Positions 1 through 12,148 of a stretch of DNA of 64,000 bases are shown in pieces. The stretch is taken from the NCBI GenBank assembly GCA_000787465.1, contig JSYX01000044.1, positions 1 to 64,000 of the forward strand, written 5' to 3'. This DNA is from Thermomucor indicae-seudaticae (lineage: Eukaryota; Mucoromycota; Mucoromycetes; Mucorales; Lichtheimiaceae). A program made the translations under genes and the position numbers. Below the pieces are notes generated by a model, which ran no database searches, was not told where the DNA came from, and worked only from the letters and a program-made list of their open reading frames with translations. Numbering within the stretch: position 1 is the first letter of the stretch; every line of letters begins with the position of its first letter.

Positions 1-985
1 CCTTAGAACTGATGTATGATAGTGTGATATGTGAGAGATGTGTGTCGGATACGACAATCATGCCGTCTCATGCCACTTTATGAAAATTCAAGCCCTGATA
101 ATCTCATTGGTCTTCACTTGGACTTCTGTTCACTGAAAATTTGATGCAAGAACTTGAAATGGTATCATAGAAAGTCCATAGTCGAACTCACAATTCCGCG
201 CATACGTTCCAAGATACATATGACCTATGCTCGAGAAAGCTGCATTATGGTAGTATCGAAGACGGTGTTCTGGTAATGAGAAGGGACGAGTTCTGATCAG
301 AGACGGAGAGCCATTATCTGGAATTGCAAAGACTGTTTTGCGACAGTGAGAACAGTTTCTGGTTTCTGGTATTAAGGAAAACGGTATTGTGTGGCAGCCG
401 GACGGTTTTTGGTGACAGCTGAACGGTTTTGGTGACCGTGAAAAGGTCTTGGGTGACAGCTGAGACGTAAAAAGATTTATTCGGAATATCAACAATGGAA
501 ATGTGGAAAATACCAACCGAGTGTACAGAATCGGCGTTAACAGTAATCAGAAAGATAAGGGAGAATACTGGAAACAAGGGTAATGATATACTAATATCCA
601 TGGAAACGGCAATAAGTAAATATGTTCTATCACAGTCGATAGCCCCAATGATAAGAGCTTACCCAATTCAAGGTATAATGGGTGTAAATTAGAAAATGTC
701 AAGAAGGCAAAATAGACAAAGGAAATAGTAAACACAAGACAAAAGGAGTCAGAGGGAGAAGATGGAAAACGAAAGACCCAAGATTCTTATTAAAACAGCT
801 AAGTGAAACAGAGGTCGAAAAATCAAAAAAAAAGCCTTGTTCCACATAACGAGGCCACGCATTAATGGCACGAACAATGAGTATTCTTTGCGATACATAG
901 ATAAGTAAAAAGGAACTCTTACCGATCCTTGATGAAGCAATATGTTAGCAACGAGTCATTTCTAGTGGCTATTCGCTATACTTAC
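1..985. other. No supported gene; weak short repeats
   Basis: No open frame here carries a recognisable domain, and no frame looks coding after allowing for introns. Between about 395 and 470 there is an imperfect short repeat: the 12-mer GGTGACAGCTGA occurs twice with a related copy between them. I see no tRNA, rRNA or transposon end. Confidence 0.5.
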
Positions 986-1242
986 TAGGGATCTAAAACG
1001 GATGATCCGAAGAATCCGAATAAGGCAGCAGGTACCTATCAGTGCGCTAAATGCACCAACCCGATCGTGATACGAGCACATCAAACTACGCTGCGTTCAC
1101 TGCATTTACTTATGATAGCGTTGTGCACTGAATGCACTGTAATTTGATGTGCTCGTATCACGATCAGGTTGGTGCATTTAGTGCACTGATAGGTACCCGC
1201 CGCCTTGTTCGGATTCTTCGGATCATCCGTTTTAGATCCCTA
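986..1242. mobile_element. hAT-type palindromic MITE with 8-bp target duplication
   Basis: The element is a 257-bp near-perfect palindrome. The outer 35 bp of both arms (986-1020 and 1208-1242) are identical and begin TAGGGATCTAAAACGG. The arms then continue to about 1085 and 1143 with roughly five mismatches, leaving a ~57-bp loop. The octamer ATACTTAC lies directly outside both ends (978-985 and 1243-1250). An 8-bp target duplication and TIRs starting with C/TAGGG are hallmarks of the hAT superfamily (Ac begins T/CAGGGATGAAA). There is no coding capacity, so this is a non-autonomous foldback/MITE. The intact duplication and nearly identical arms imply a fairly recent insertion. Confidence 0.9.
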
Positions 1243-1891
1243 ATACTTACATTGCCTCCCGAGATGGCATGACGTTATGTCTGCCCCCTTGGCAGAAGCC
1301 TCTCCAGCACTTGAAACTGCAAAGGCAGTCTTAAGAAGCGTCGTCGCAACATAAATAGCATGTGTAGTCGCCGGTGTGGAGGATGATGATTCAATTCAGC
1401 TTCAAATGAGTGCCTGAATTTTTGATAATAGAGGTAACGTTTTGCCAGTCAGAAGCAAGCTGGCAGCGGCCGAGCAAGTGCTGGCCGACAGGAGCACTGT
1501 GGAAGATGTCGCATGAATGCAGCTAATTTTAAATAATTCTCTTCTGTCGTCCTGAATATGATCTTATATTTCAAACCTTTTTTATTTTTATTAATACGGC
1601 ATTCTATGTAAAAAAAAGGAGAAAAACGACAAAACCTTGAGCTGAAAGAAAGAGGAGCGTAGGTTGTTGCCCAGACCTATACTGAATATTTTGTGCGAAC
1701 ATCCTCCAGCAAAAGGCCAAATGGAAAATGGAAGCAGTGCAAAACAATCTTCGCCAGCAGCGCCAAAAGGTTTTTTGTAAGCGCAAATCAGACGGAAAAA
1801 TATGGTCGATTTTCTATGCAGAACACATCATCAGTCGACGCAGAAAGCATCCTGAGTGGTGCAAACATTTTATCGAAAAAGAAAAAACACA
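1243..1891. other. No gene seen between MITE and C2 gene
   Basis: Short frames only, none with recognisable composition. The part nearest the C2 gene stop is probably its 3' untranslated region. Confidence 0.4.
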
Positions 1892-3051
1892 TTAATCCGA
1901 GTCGCTACTACTCGAGCTTCCGTCGTGTGAATGGCGTTTCTCATGTTTTTTCTTCTTGTGCTTTTCTTTATGTTTATGCTCGCTGTGGTCGTTTTTATCT
2001 TTCTTTTTTTCTTGGTGTTCTTTGAATTCGTGTGCCGCCCAAGCGCCAAGTCCAATAGCTGCTGCTCCTGCCAATGCTGCACCGCCGTAGGTCTAAGTAG
2101 CGTTAGCATACTGACTTGTGTTCATTAACAGCATTATTATTATTGTACCTTCCAGTCTCGGCTCTTTTCGCCTTCTGAATTGGGAGTTGCCGGACTCTGA
2201 CTGCTTCCAGCACTGCCACGCTCAGCGGAGGGCGGGAATTGTGAGGAAGGAGGGACGAACGGTGGCGGGGCACCCGCTCCGTAGCTTGGTGGCATGGGTT
2301 GTTCTGGACCTAGACTCGTGTGGTAACTTGGTGGTTTCTCCTGGGGGTAACCGGGTGGTCCAGAATAGGCAGGCGGCAATTCATTGGGATTATTGCCCTC
2401 TCTCTTGACGACAAAGTTCTGTTATTCGCAATATTATTGTGGAAGGGTAAACCATATATCAACTTACTGTATAAACAAGGTTGACGAGGACTTGACCAAC
2501 AAACTGCCCAGAAGATCCGACAATGGTAATCCACTGCTCCGCATGGCCTTGCCGAAAGATCTCGGTCAAGTCAATCTGAGCACCGCCTAAAACACCGGGT
2601 CTCGCAGGATCCTCATTCACAATCTCAACATTAAGGATCGAGTGGTTTTCAGGAACGTTACTGCGGTAGTGGTAATACAAAACTACTTATTAAACGATAT
2701 ATGGAGTCAGAAAGGTACAGCCTTTCTCGAACTTACCAAAACAGAGGGTGGTTCCACTGAGGCTCTGGACCACTCTCGGACCGCGTACGATGCTTCTCTG
2801 TCGGGACGATGAAGCATCCAAAGAACGGCTTGCAGTCTACAGAAATAGTGCAAATGACAACAAAAGTGCGGTTAAATACGGGTCACGCGTTAGGTTCAGC
2901 ACACACAAAATGAAAAAACGTACCAGCGTATCCGGATTCTGCGAGACCTCGAAGAGTGACTGATAGTCATTAATACATACGACTTAGTGGTATCATTAGC
3001 TATTAACGTTGTAAGCAAACCTGGAGTTACAATAAGCTGACCGGAGGGCAT
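1892..3051 (-). CDS. C2-domain protein with PY-rich linker and His/Lys-rich tail
   Basis: Inferred to bind phospholipids or act at membranes through one C2 domain; the exact role is unknown. Six exons, all bounded by GT-AG: 3051-3021, 2959-2924, 2836-2737, 2660-2468, 2418-2149 and 2092-1892. They sum to 831 nt, giving 276 residues. The start MPSGQLIV opens a C2 beta-sandwich of about 120 residues, with PQWNHPLFW and LNVEIVNED strands and a QIDLTEI strand. A Pro/Tyr/Gly-rich linker (PPAYSGPPGY type) follows. A short Gly/Ala segment (AGAAAIGLGAWAAHEFKEH) comes next, then a Lys/His/Ser/Asp tail. From memory, this C2, PPY-linker, GAWAAHE, HK-tail design occurs in fungal C2 proteins. Acidic Ca2+-binding loops are not obvious, so binding may be Ca2+-independent. 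Confidence 0.85.
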
Positions 3052-4325
3052 ATCGTTGGCGAAAGGAAAAAGAAAATGAAGAAGAGCGGAGAACCTTTGA
3101 AATTGCTCTGGCGCAAGGCACGGTCTCCAATGGACTGGACCCGGCTTTCCTGGGTACACCTTCTTTGGTTGACAACTCGTTTCTTTGACAGACAAATCCC
3201 GCAATGGCATTGTTCGAAAACAATAATAAATTGTTTGTCAGTTGTCTCACGCTTACCTGTTCCCATTATAGAAGAGATTTTGATCAACCAACTTGCTTCA
3301 TCGGAAAATGCGAATCTAGAAAGCTGCAAAAGAGACCATTGAGTTAAGAAGGAAACTAGGTTGGACAGCATCGTCCGCTAATATATTCTAAGCTATATGA
3401 AGCGCTTTTGCCTTTAGAATATGGTAGACACTGGCTGCTTGCCACTATTAAAACGGCGGGCGCTTTCGCAGGCACTGGAGTCCATTCCACATAGTCTTGT
3501 CGTTAGAAAAATTATGTTTCGTGCGATGGATGATGTCTTCGTTGATATATGGTTCAGTCTCTTCCGGTTAAAGTCTTGTTGCTCGACTTTCTTGGTGGAC
3601 TTGTGCCATACTCTGCTAATTATGGATGAGTAATGGATGCAGCGCACGTCTGGTAATTGCTCTTACTGCCTCTTATAGCAACATGTCCTGCTATGATGGC
3701 GGCCTTCAGCGTCAGTCTTTACGGTTACTCTTGATTAATTATCGAAAAAAACGCCTTTGCGGCTCTGATGTCCATATGTGAATAAGTTGCATCGTAACCT
3801 GTCAGAAACTTATGTAAAGAATCCTCTAGCATACTTTCTTGGGTTAAGCCGAAGATGGCTCAAGTCACTGATAATCTTCCAAGTGTGATCTTGCGCAGCC
3901 GCGAGACGGCGAGACGGTAATGAATTACACATCAATCAATATCCCTGGACTCTGCTTTTCTAACAGTGGCATAAAACTACAATCGCTGTATATTGTATCA
4001 TAATGTTACTACATTCATGGGATGCTTGAAAAGGTCAATGTGTCTTCCTGCTTCAAGCTCTCTTATAGCCCTAATCATGGTATCTATGCAAGTCGTGTCT
4101 TTTTATTGGCTGTGGCCTGAGTAACTCCCCGAAATTGTAGGCTTTGACTGTGGTACCGGTTTAAAGTATTAGATCAAGAGAATCGTAGCAGCATCGAACG
4201 CCGGTTTCCTGACATTAAAGCACAAACCTTGAGATTACACTTGCCCTTTCCTCTGCTGAAAAGACGCAAACAGTGGGAGGTGTTGACAGGAAGACTACAA
4301 CAATAACGGCGATCCAAAGTCAAAC
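3052..4325. other. Intergenic between divergent C2 gene and SPT7
   Basis: The C2 gene and SPT7 diverge from this ~1.3-kb region, so it should hold both promoters. Several 60-110-codon frames lie on both strands (for example 3076-3342 and 3421-3633, plus). None shows a domain, and I could not link them by splicing into a protein. Confidence 0.4.
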
Positions 4326-7300
4326 ATGGACAAACGTTCGATGCCACCGTGGCCGCAACTTTCATACGTGTTGGCCAAAGAAATCATCCAAAAGAAATTG
4401 CACATTGGATACCTGACATCAAATGAACTGGAGCAATTCGAAGCAGCAGCCGAATCATTTAGTCGTTGGTACTTGTTCGTCACAACAGCAGCCGTGCGCG
4501 ACACCGACACCACCACGACCCTTGGGAATCAGGTACTAAACAGCACCATCCCGTTGCGAGTGCGTAGCATGCTTTTTGAGCAGTTTATACCGCATCTTTA
4601 TCGCACGGATTACCCTTGCTGCAAAGATACGCTCATCGACTTTGACGAACTATGCGAGAAAGCACGTGCATTACAACTACCCGAGCCTGACGATCTTGAT
4701 CGGGAGGCTGACAAAATGCGAAAGACAAAAGATGAAACAGTTATTGAAGAGAGACATGCAGAGGAAATCAAAGAGGATGGTGAAAGTCTGGGTACGTTAT
4801 TGTGCTTTCTTGATCATGTTGGTGTTCTCTCTGCTGACCCCTTCGCGCCTAAAAGCAGAATCCAACGTTGAAGAGACATCAGTCTCTATGCCCGTCACAT
4901 CACACATTGAAAATGTCCCTTTACGCGACGTATACCATACAGTAGAGCATGACCATGCCGCCATGGTGGAACTGCAAAAACTAGAGGCATGTACTGTCAA
5001 CACGGGGATCAAAATGTGGGTTCGTTTAACGCGGCAATGTGGATTACAGGAGTTTGAAGCCGAAGAAAGGTTAAATGATGAAAACGAAAAAGAGCATACA
5101 GATGATCATTCGGTATGATTAGAACTATGATTTGATTCCATTGAGCGTCTTTTCGCTAACTGTGGTTTTTCGGTTACAAGCTTTCGATGCTAAACACTTC
5201 GGGCAACTTTAACCTAAAGGTAAGTAAGAGAGATATTCCTTAGGGAAAAGGAGGGGCTGTTCATCCAAAAAACATACACTGTGCATAGTATCTTCTACAA
5301 GGGATAGCCGCCAATAGGCACCAAACGTCGCTTACAGACCGTGAATTAAGAAATCTCTTATCAGATTTTAAGCCTCATCGGACAAAATGGGTAACTTATA
5401 GTTTGTATTTAACTTGCGCATATGATTCACTTTTCAAAAGGCAAATGACGACAGAGTTGGTCAAGAAGAGCTTTACGAGGCGTGTGAGAAGGTATTGAAT
5501 GATCTCAAGAATTATACTGTAAGTATGCTGCACGGTGTGTGAGCATATATATTGCGAAGCTCATGAATGGATTTGTTTCCCTAGGAGCATTCCACTCCTT
5601 TCCTAAACAAAGTGAGCAAACGTGAAGCCCCTGACTATTTTGACGGTATGCAAGGAAGTTGAGTAAGAAAAAGCTATAACCTAATCGTTGACTAGTCATC
5701 AAACATCCCATGGACCTGGGTACTGTGACAAAGAAGATGAAGCAGTTACAGTATAAATCCAAAAAGGAGTTCGCCGATGACTTATATCTTATATATGAGA
5801 ACTGCTTGATATACAACACCAATCCGGTACAACGTTATCTTAAAGTCTGCCCGTGTAAAAACTGACCTCGCGTTTAGGCTAGCGAATACCGAAAACATGC
5901 AATTGCTATGAAAAGAAAGACGGATAGGCTGTTAGCTCGCGTGCCCGATATCACAATCCGTAACCGCTCCGAAGTAGAGGCTGAGGAGTTTGGCGATGAC
6001 CTTAGTGATGACGCTGACTCCGATATACAGCGGCTATCCAGAAAAGTAAGTTGGAAAGGGTATAATGCAAAGTTGGAGGCTGATTTTCATGGTGCTATTT
6101 CTAGGCGCCTGGGAAGCATAAGCATCCGGCGCCCGTGGAAGGCAAAGAGAATGGCGACATGAACCGTACGTCGCGTGAGCGCTCTCTGACTAGAGAATCA
6201 AGTGTCGCGCCTGGTGCGTCCGACACGCAACATGCGGGAAGCGATAACGAAAGCAGCAAGATGACACCCAATGGTCATACTCCACACACATTGTACGGAG
6301 GAAAACAATCGAAAGCCGGTGAAGGGAGTATATTCGATGCAGAAGGGAAAGCTTTAGACGAGGAGATCGACAGCGAATTGAAGGAACTGCAAGATCAAGT
6401 ATGGCTTCATATGACGAAAAAGACCAGAGCAAAAGCTGCGGTAATACTCTGAACCCCAAAGCTTTCTCGTAAAGAAATCGACTTACTCCTTTACTTCGCA
6501 GAGTGATGTAGAGAAGCAATATCAGTTTCCATTTGCAGATCGCAGAGCGATTACGCGTTCATCGCTTGACATGGAACGGTTTCTATTGCTGGAACGTTTA
6601 CATAGTAAGCCAGCGGCAATGCAAAAGTTGATCAAGTGCACTTCGGAGCGCTTTTCTCGTTGGATCGAGCGAAACGGTGCTGTTGCCGGCTACTATGACG
6701 ATATTGACCTCGACTCGAGTGACGACGAGAATTTGGACGCCTTCTTTTCCAAAAGGATCGTCAAGCCGAAAGCAGAAGAGGAAGACGCTCTGCGGACGGA
6801 CCTCTTTCTGCCCGAGTACGCAATAACATGCGGTATCCCAGAAATAGACGATGTGCAAGAGGAGGAAGTTACTCTCCCGGAATCACGACCAATGAGTAGG
6901 AAAACCTCCGTTGACACAACAGCAGATGAATCCACAGGTATGCAAAAAGCTGGGTAAGTGAAGTATTTAGAGTATAAATTACAGTCTGCTTCCTAACCAA
7001 CGCTTGTCTAAGCTATACCGATATACCTCTGGACATCTATCCTTCGGTGCACTTCCCTAACCATGGCCTGAACGCAATGATTGATCGAAATTTGGAGACG
7101 TTAAGAAAGGTGCGACTTGTATATGCAAAGTGCAACGCTGTTCGGAACAATGTGCCTGTAAGTAGACTGCTATACCCAACACTACACACCACGATGGTAA
7201 TGATTTATTGGCCTTTTTTTAAAGATCCCAGCCCTAGCGTCGTCAATACCACTTTCAGAACCTCCTACTTACGGCGCATCCGAAGATTTCAGCACTCGGA

Positions 7301-8887
7301 CCGAGGCCAGTGTAGCTCCACCGCCATTGATTATGGACCAGGAGTCCGGGGTGCAGCTTATGCAACGAACACTAGTCAAGCTGCTAGCCCATGCGGGTTT
7401 TGAAGGCGCTCATAAAAGTGCTTTGGATGTATTTACGGAACTAGCGATGGATTACATACTGAACGTTGGCAGAACACTGCGAGCTTATTGGGATGATTAT
7501 GGTCGTCAAATGAGCAAAGAGGTATAACAACGAGACATCAGTGGAATATGACGTGGTCTCTAATATTACTGAATAGGAAATCCTGTTGCATGTTCTATAT
7601 GAGAATGGTGTTCTGGACATATCTGACCTTGAATCGTACATCCGGGATGATGTTGAGCGGTACGGTCACCGCTTAGATGAATTGCATCGGAAGCTGGAAA
7701 CTTCCTACCAAGATATACTCTCGGTAAGAATAGTCAGGACCCATTCGTCTTAGGCCTAATACTCATAGAGTTTGTCTTAGGGCTCAACGGTCGAGAAAAC
7801 TGAAGACGAGGATGCACTATTTCAAGATGAAGAAGCATTCATTACGTAAGGAAGGTCGAATAAGGAAGGAACCGTATTACTAAAAGCTCGCATATAGCGG
7901 TTACTTCGGCGAAGAACTGGGTGAAGACTACTTTGGCTTCAAAGAGCTCGGTCTTGACGCTGAATACAATATCAATGCGTTTTCGGTAAGAAATATGGAA
8001 AAGCTAAAGAGGAACGAGCCATTTACTAACTCGGCCCAAAAGATACCCGCTCGTCTTTGGTTCGGCGGCAACAAAGAGAAAGCACAGAGTACAAAAGCGT
8101 AAGTGGTAGTTGCCGAAGCTGGGTTGCTATTTATGCTTATGGGACGCAACGACTTTTTTATCTTATATCATATATAGTGCCAACAAAGGTAACAAAGTTG
8201 ATGCGTTAGACGACGTTATTGATCTGTTACGGTAATTGCTAAATGCGTTTATTCTCTGACTTGCATACAGAACCACCACCTGCTTATCCTCCACCACCAC
8301 CCTTTACCCCTCTCCGGTCCGAAAAAGAAGTCATTGGATTACTACAACCTTACTTTGCAAAGAAATTGAGCGAGGCACCAAACGGCCACCTCATCGAAGA
8401 CGAGTACAACCCCAGTAAACTGAAACTAAAGACACGGTACCCTCCTTCAGACAGACCAAGTAGCGGTCGAAAAAGACTTTTAAAAGATACTGGCATAAAC
8501 GGTCTATCGACTAATGTTACAGGAGCAGGAGTCGAAGTACGGAAGACGAAGCGGAAGCGACCATTGGCAGAAATCGAAGCTGAACGTGCAGAGCGTGCAG
8601 AAAAGAAACGTCTCAAACTAGAGGAAAGAGAAAAGAAGCTAGCGGAAAAGGAGCAGAAACGGAAATTACGTGAAGAAATGAAGGAGCAAGAGAGACTGGC
8701 CAAACTGGAAGCTAAGGAAAGAAAGGTATTACAGTGAAGATGGTGATTGTACTAAAGTACTTGAGCGTCAACTCACTTGTAACTGCTGACTCTATAGGCA
8801 CAAGCAAAAAAAGCTGCGGCAGCGGCAGCGGCAGCAGCAGCAGCATCTTCAACTTCGTCAAGTAATACTAATACTAATAACTCATAA
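4326..8887 (+). CDS. SPT7: SAGA complex subunit Spt7 (bromodomain + histone fold)
   Basis: Scaffold subunit of the SAGA histone acetyltransferase/coactivator in the nucleus. Nineteen exons were assembled: 4326-4791, 4856-5112, 5181-5219, 5289-5390, 5441-5518, 5585-5645, 5696-5826, 5878-6045, 6105-6440, 6502-6953, 7013-7157, 7225-7521, 7577-7723, 7781-7845, 7898-7985, 8043-8098, 8178-8188, 8271-8725 and 8798-8887. They sum to 3444 nt, giving 1147 residues. The conserved block [13 protein letters not shown] precedes a bromodomain with [12 protein letters not shown] and the acetyl-lysine-binding Asn in YNTNP. It is followed by the Spt7-typical REYRKHA/RKTDRLL-like extension. A histone-fold (Bromo_TP) domain lies at about 7340-7720 ([20 protein letters not shown]). 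The tail has a polyproline stretch, a charged coiled coil and polyalanine. The 11-nt exon 17 is needed to keep frame. Confidence 0.93.
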
Positions 8888-9531
8888 GAAACCGACCAAC
8901 GCTATTCGTTAATCAACAAGTCTTTGAGACGACATTGGCCCTTCATTGTATCTACTATACACAAAGTAAATAGTCTTATGCATCAACGACTTTTTTGTAC
9001 GTACCATTCAGCTCAACAAAGAAAGAACAAACGAAGAAGTATTTGTATATGCCACGCGATCTTGCCGTTGAATAAATCTGTATGCTCAACTTTTACGTGC
9101 TTTAGTTCAAAGGGAGGCGCGACAAGGGCAGTTAATGCCACGGGAACTGGGCCTTAAAGCCCGCTAATACACACCGCCCAGTCCACGCGAAAGGTGTTTC
9201 CTAGGAGTTGAAGCTGTGAACCGGATATTCACAAACCGCTCAATTTAGCTCCGGGGCGGGGGAAAGTACGGCATTGCCGAGGCTTTTCCGCCAAACACTC
9301 ATTCTGTAAGTTCTCGGCGGATGCAGCGAATATTAAAGGACGGGATCAATTCCTAGGTCTGCTTGACGACTATACAACTGTAATAATTTTGGCTAAAGTG
9401 CATGCAAGTAGCGTGGTCAGTGTCATGTCAGCAGTCATCTTTATAGAAATTACGTTGGTTGGATGATGAATGTGATATACTAGGCGCACAGGGGGGGAAG
9501 GGATGAAATGCAAAGGGGTGAGGAGGGAGGA
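8888..9531. other. Intergenic downstream of SPT7
   Basis: A candidate polyadenylation signal (aataaa) lies at about 9070, in the SPT7 3' flank. The rest has no recognisable gene. A stretch containing acacaccgccca near 9170 resembles the end of 18S rRNA by chance only; the flanking sequence does not match. Confidence 0.4.
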
Positions 9532-9876
9532 TCATGACCAGACGAATTCTTCAAGTGTCGACAGTTTATCCAAAGAAGACGGGGACAAAAATGATATGTC
9601 AGGAGGAATGCTATTACTGTCGTCTTCGGCGTAATCGTCGTCATCGTCTTTATATAGGGACATCACTTGCTCGTTTTGTTGTTGTTGTTGTGCTAGCATT
9701 ACAACCTGCCCCGAGCGCTCGGTCCACAACTTGTTGCCAGGATCAAACGACGTGGCTATTGCGATAATGTTTCCGCCTTCGTCTTCCCAGACTTGGTCAA
9801 TTGGTAACGAAAATACACTCATGCAGTAGAGCAAGGTCAGAACAATTGAGCATAGTGTAATAGTGTAATGGGTCAT
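9532..9876 (-). CDS. Small secreted protein, unknown function
   Basis: A single-exon 114-residue frame starting at a true ATG. It begins with a clear signal peptide (MTHYTITLCSIVLTLLYCMSV, cleavage probably after VFS). The mature part has a polyglutamine run, an acidic run (KDDDDDYAEDD) and a Ser/Leu-rich end. It has no cysteine pairs, no catalytic motif and no dibasic Kex2 site, so it differs from the secreted family at 26-30 kb. I do not recognise a family. The hydrophobic start and biased composition make a real protein likely. Confidence 0.6.
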   Translation of the reverse strand: MTHYTITLCSIVLTLLYCMSVFSLPIDQVWEDEGGNIIAIATSFDPGNKLWTERSGQVVMLAQQQQQNEQVMSLYKDDDDDYAEDDSNSIPPDISFLSPSSLDKLSTLEEFVWS

Positions 9877-10956
9877 TGAATGAATCGGTGTTTATACAAG
9901 TGAATCCGGATGTATACAAGAAAGAAAAAAGTGTACAAAGCAAGCCCAGCAGGGATTAAATAACAAGAGATTTTAACTGAGGAGAACTGAACCCTGCATC
10001 TTCTCCTGACCGGCTCAGCACGCCAAATATAGAAACGTTGGCGTATGTGCTCAAACGAACGGACAGATCTCAGATCAAACTCTGTTTGCTCTCCATCTTC
10101 GCTCCAGCGCGTAGCACCATGCTAGGAGTGAAAAAAGTGCAATATCAAACCTGAGGTCAATCGACGGGCAGATGGGTTTATCGAAGAATTACGTACCATT
10201 GTTGGCTTCAAAGTGAAGAGTGGCTTCCGACGGATGCTTGGCTCGTGTCACGTACATTAATGAATGCGGGTTAACATTGGCCCATCCCCTGAATGGATGC
10301 CTAAATGAATTCTGCTTTGCGTGTGGACAAGACACATGTGCGCATGCAGTTGACGCTAATGGAGAATTGCTCAGGAAGTAGAAATTTCTTCAAGAGTTCA
10401 TGCACAAGGTTGGCATACCACACAAGTGATAACTGGGATATCGATATAGTGATCGCGGAGGAGACAAAGAAGCATGCAGGAAAAAAGTTTTATCTACTTG
10501 TTAAAAGCGGGTTTCTTATACATTGCCACAGAAATGCCATTGAGCCCTTAATTCGCGTTGGGTTTTCGTAGCTATAGCTGGTACTTTATCTGCCTCGACC
10601 AACTGAAATGTAAAGTGATCGTTCAGTGCGCTACGTCTATGGAACACAGGCACCTATTCCCGTGTTCTCTGCAACCTGTCTTTGCCATAAACGCAAAATT
10701 CAGGGCATAAAGACCGGAAAGGGGATGTCGTGTTGCGCGATCCGGACTCCGCACCGCCGGGCACTCCAAGGCTGCCCATTGAAGCTTAACATAATCCTCC
10801 TTTTCTTTCACAGGTCCAGCAGGTAGCGTATTACGGGATAGATGCTGGCAAGGAGACGGATGGAATCGATATTGTGATGGATGAAAACGGGAGCGGATGG
10901 ATCGTTCGACGGCGCTGACCTGACCTTCTTCTTTTTTCCTTGTTGTTCATTTAGAA
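9877..10956. other. RPL8 upstream region with possible orphan coding exon
   Basis: No complete gene is supported. At about 10815-10918, after a polypyrimidine-tttcacag acceptor, one frame reads VQQVAYYGIDAGKETDGIDI and ends in WIVRRR and a stop. It looks protein-like, but no upstream exon could be joined. It may be a terminal exon of an undetected gene or chance. Directly before RPL8, a tract ending in ttcatttag just ahead of the ATG suggests a 5'-UTR intron. Confidence 0.3.
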
Positions 10957-11876
10957 ATGGGTCGCGTCATTCGTGCTCAAAGAAAGGGTGCTGGAAGCGT
11001 TTTCAAGGCCCACACCGTTGGTCGCAAGGGTGCTGCTCGATTCAGAACCTTTGATTTCGCCGAACGTCATGGCTACATTCGTGGTCTTGTCAAGGAAATT
11101 GTACACGATCCTGGACGTGGTGCTCCCCTTGCCAAGGTTTGTAGCCCAATTTGATTCCAAAATGCCGTATGAATGCCGCTAATAAGAAACATTTGAAATC
11201 TGCCGGTCATTTAGGTTGTTTTCCGCGATCCCTACAAGTAAGCTTTGCTAGTACGATGTCGCACGATTGTTGATCAGCAAATTCAACGTTTTTTTCTTTT
11301 ATTGTGATCTACAGGTACAAGCTTCGCACCGAAACCTTCATTGCCACCGAAGGCATGTACACCGGTCAGTTCATTTACTGCGGCAAGAAGGCTTCTTTGA
11401 ATGTTGGCAACGTTCTTCCTCTCTCGTCCATGCCCGAAGGTACTATTATCTGCAACGTCGAGGAGAAGATTGGCGACCGCGGTGCTCTCGCTCGTAGTTC
11501 GGGTAACTACGCTACGATCATTGGTCACGGTGAAGACGGTCGTACCCGTATCCGCCTTCCCTCTGGCGCCAAGAAGGTCGTCCCGTCCACCTCGCGTGCT
11601 GCCATTGGTATCGTTGCTGGTGGTGGTCGTATTGACAAGCCCCTCTTGAAGGCTGGTCGTGCCTACTACAAGGCCAAGGCTAAGCGCAACAACTGGCCCA
11701 AGACTCGTGGTGTTGCCATGAACCCTGTTGATCACCCTCACGGTGGTGGTAACCATCAGCACATTGGTAAAGCCTCTACCGTTTCTCGCATGGCCAGCGC
11801 CGGTCAGAAGGTCGGTCTTATCGCCGCTCGTCGTACGGGTCTGCTCCGTGGTACCAAGAAGGTCAAGGACCAGTAA
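10957..11876 (+). CDS. RPL8: 60S ribosomal protein L8 (uL2)
   Basis: Core protein of the large ribosomal subunit near the peptidyl-transferase centre. Three exons: 10957-11136, 11215-11237 (only 23 nt) and 11315-11876. They join to 254 residues, the normal eukaryotic L8 length. The start [19 protein letters not shown] is the invariant eukaryotic uL2 N-terminus. [13 protein letters not shown] spans the small exon, and the universal [14 protein letters not shown] loop with its key histidine is intact. The end is GTKKVKDQ. Codon choice is strongly biased to C-ending codons (GGT/GTC/CGT/AAG), as expected for high expression. An aataaa-like signal follows the stop at about 11883. Confidence 0.98.
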
Positions 11877-12148
11877 AAATGTTAATAAACAAGTCGTGTT
11901 CTTCTCTGTTTGTGGACCGGAACGAATTTTCCGAATTTGAATTTTATGCAAGAGGTCTTAAGGGCGCGCATACGAGGATCATGCATTTCCAGTCACTGGC
12001 TCATAACGGTTTTCTTCTCGTCTTTGTCTGAGGCCTTAATAATGAATGTCGTCTGTCTTGTGTTTGCATTGTGTTTCAATCAGTATTTTTGGAGGGGTTT
12101 TCCTGAGAATTTTTTGGGAATACAGTACTGTAGACTTTGGAGAGAGGA

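Noticed and set aside
9160..9200. acacaccgccca resembling the 3' end of 18S rRNA
   Set aside because: Bases on both sides do not match rRNA; a chance short match.
11283..11951. Long minus-strand frame (222 codons) opposite RPL8
   Set aside because: Antisense shadow of a codon-biased gene; composition reflects the RPL8 codons.
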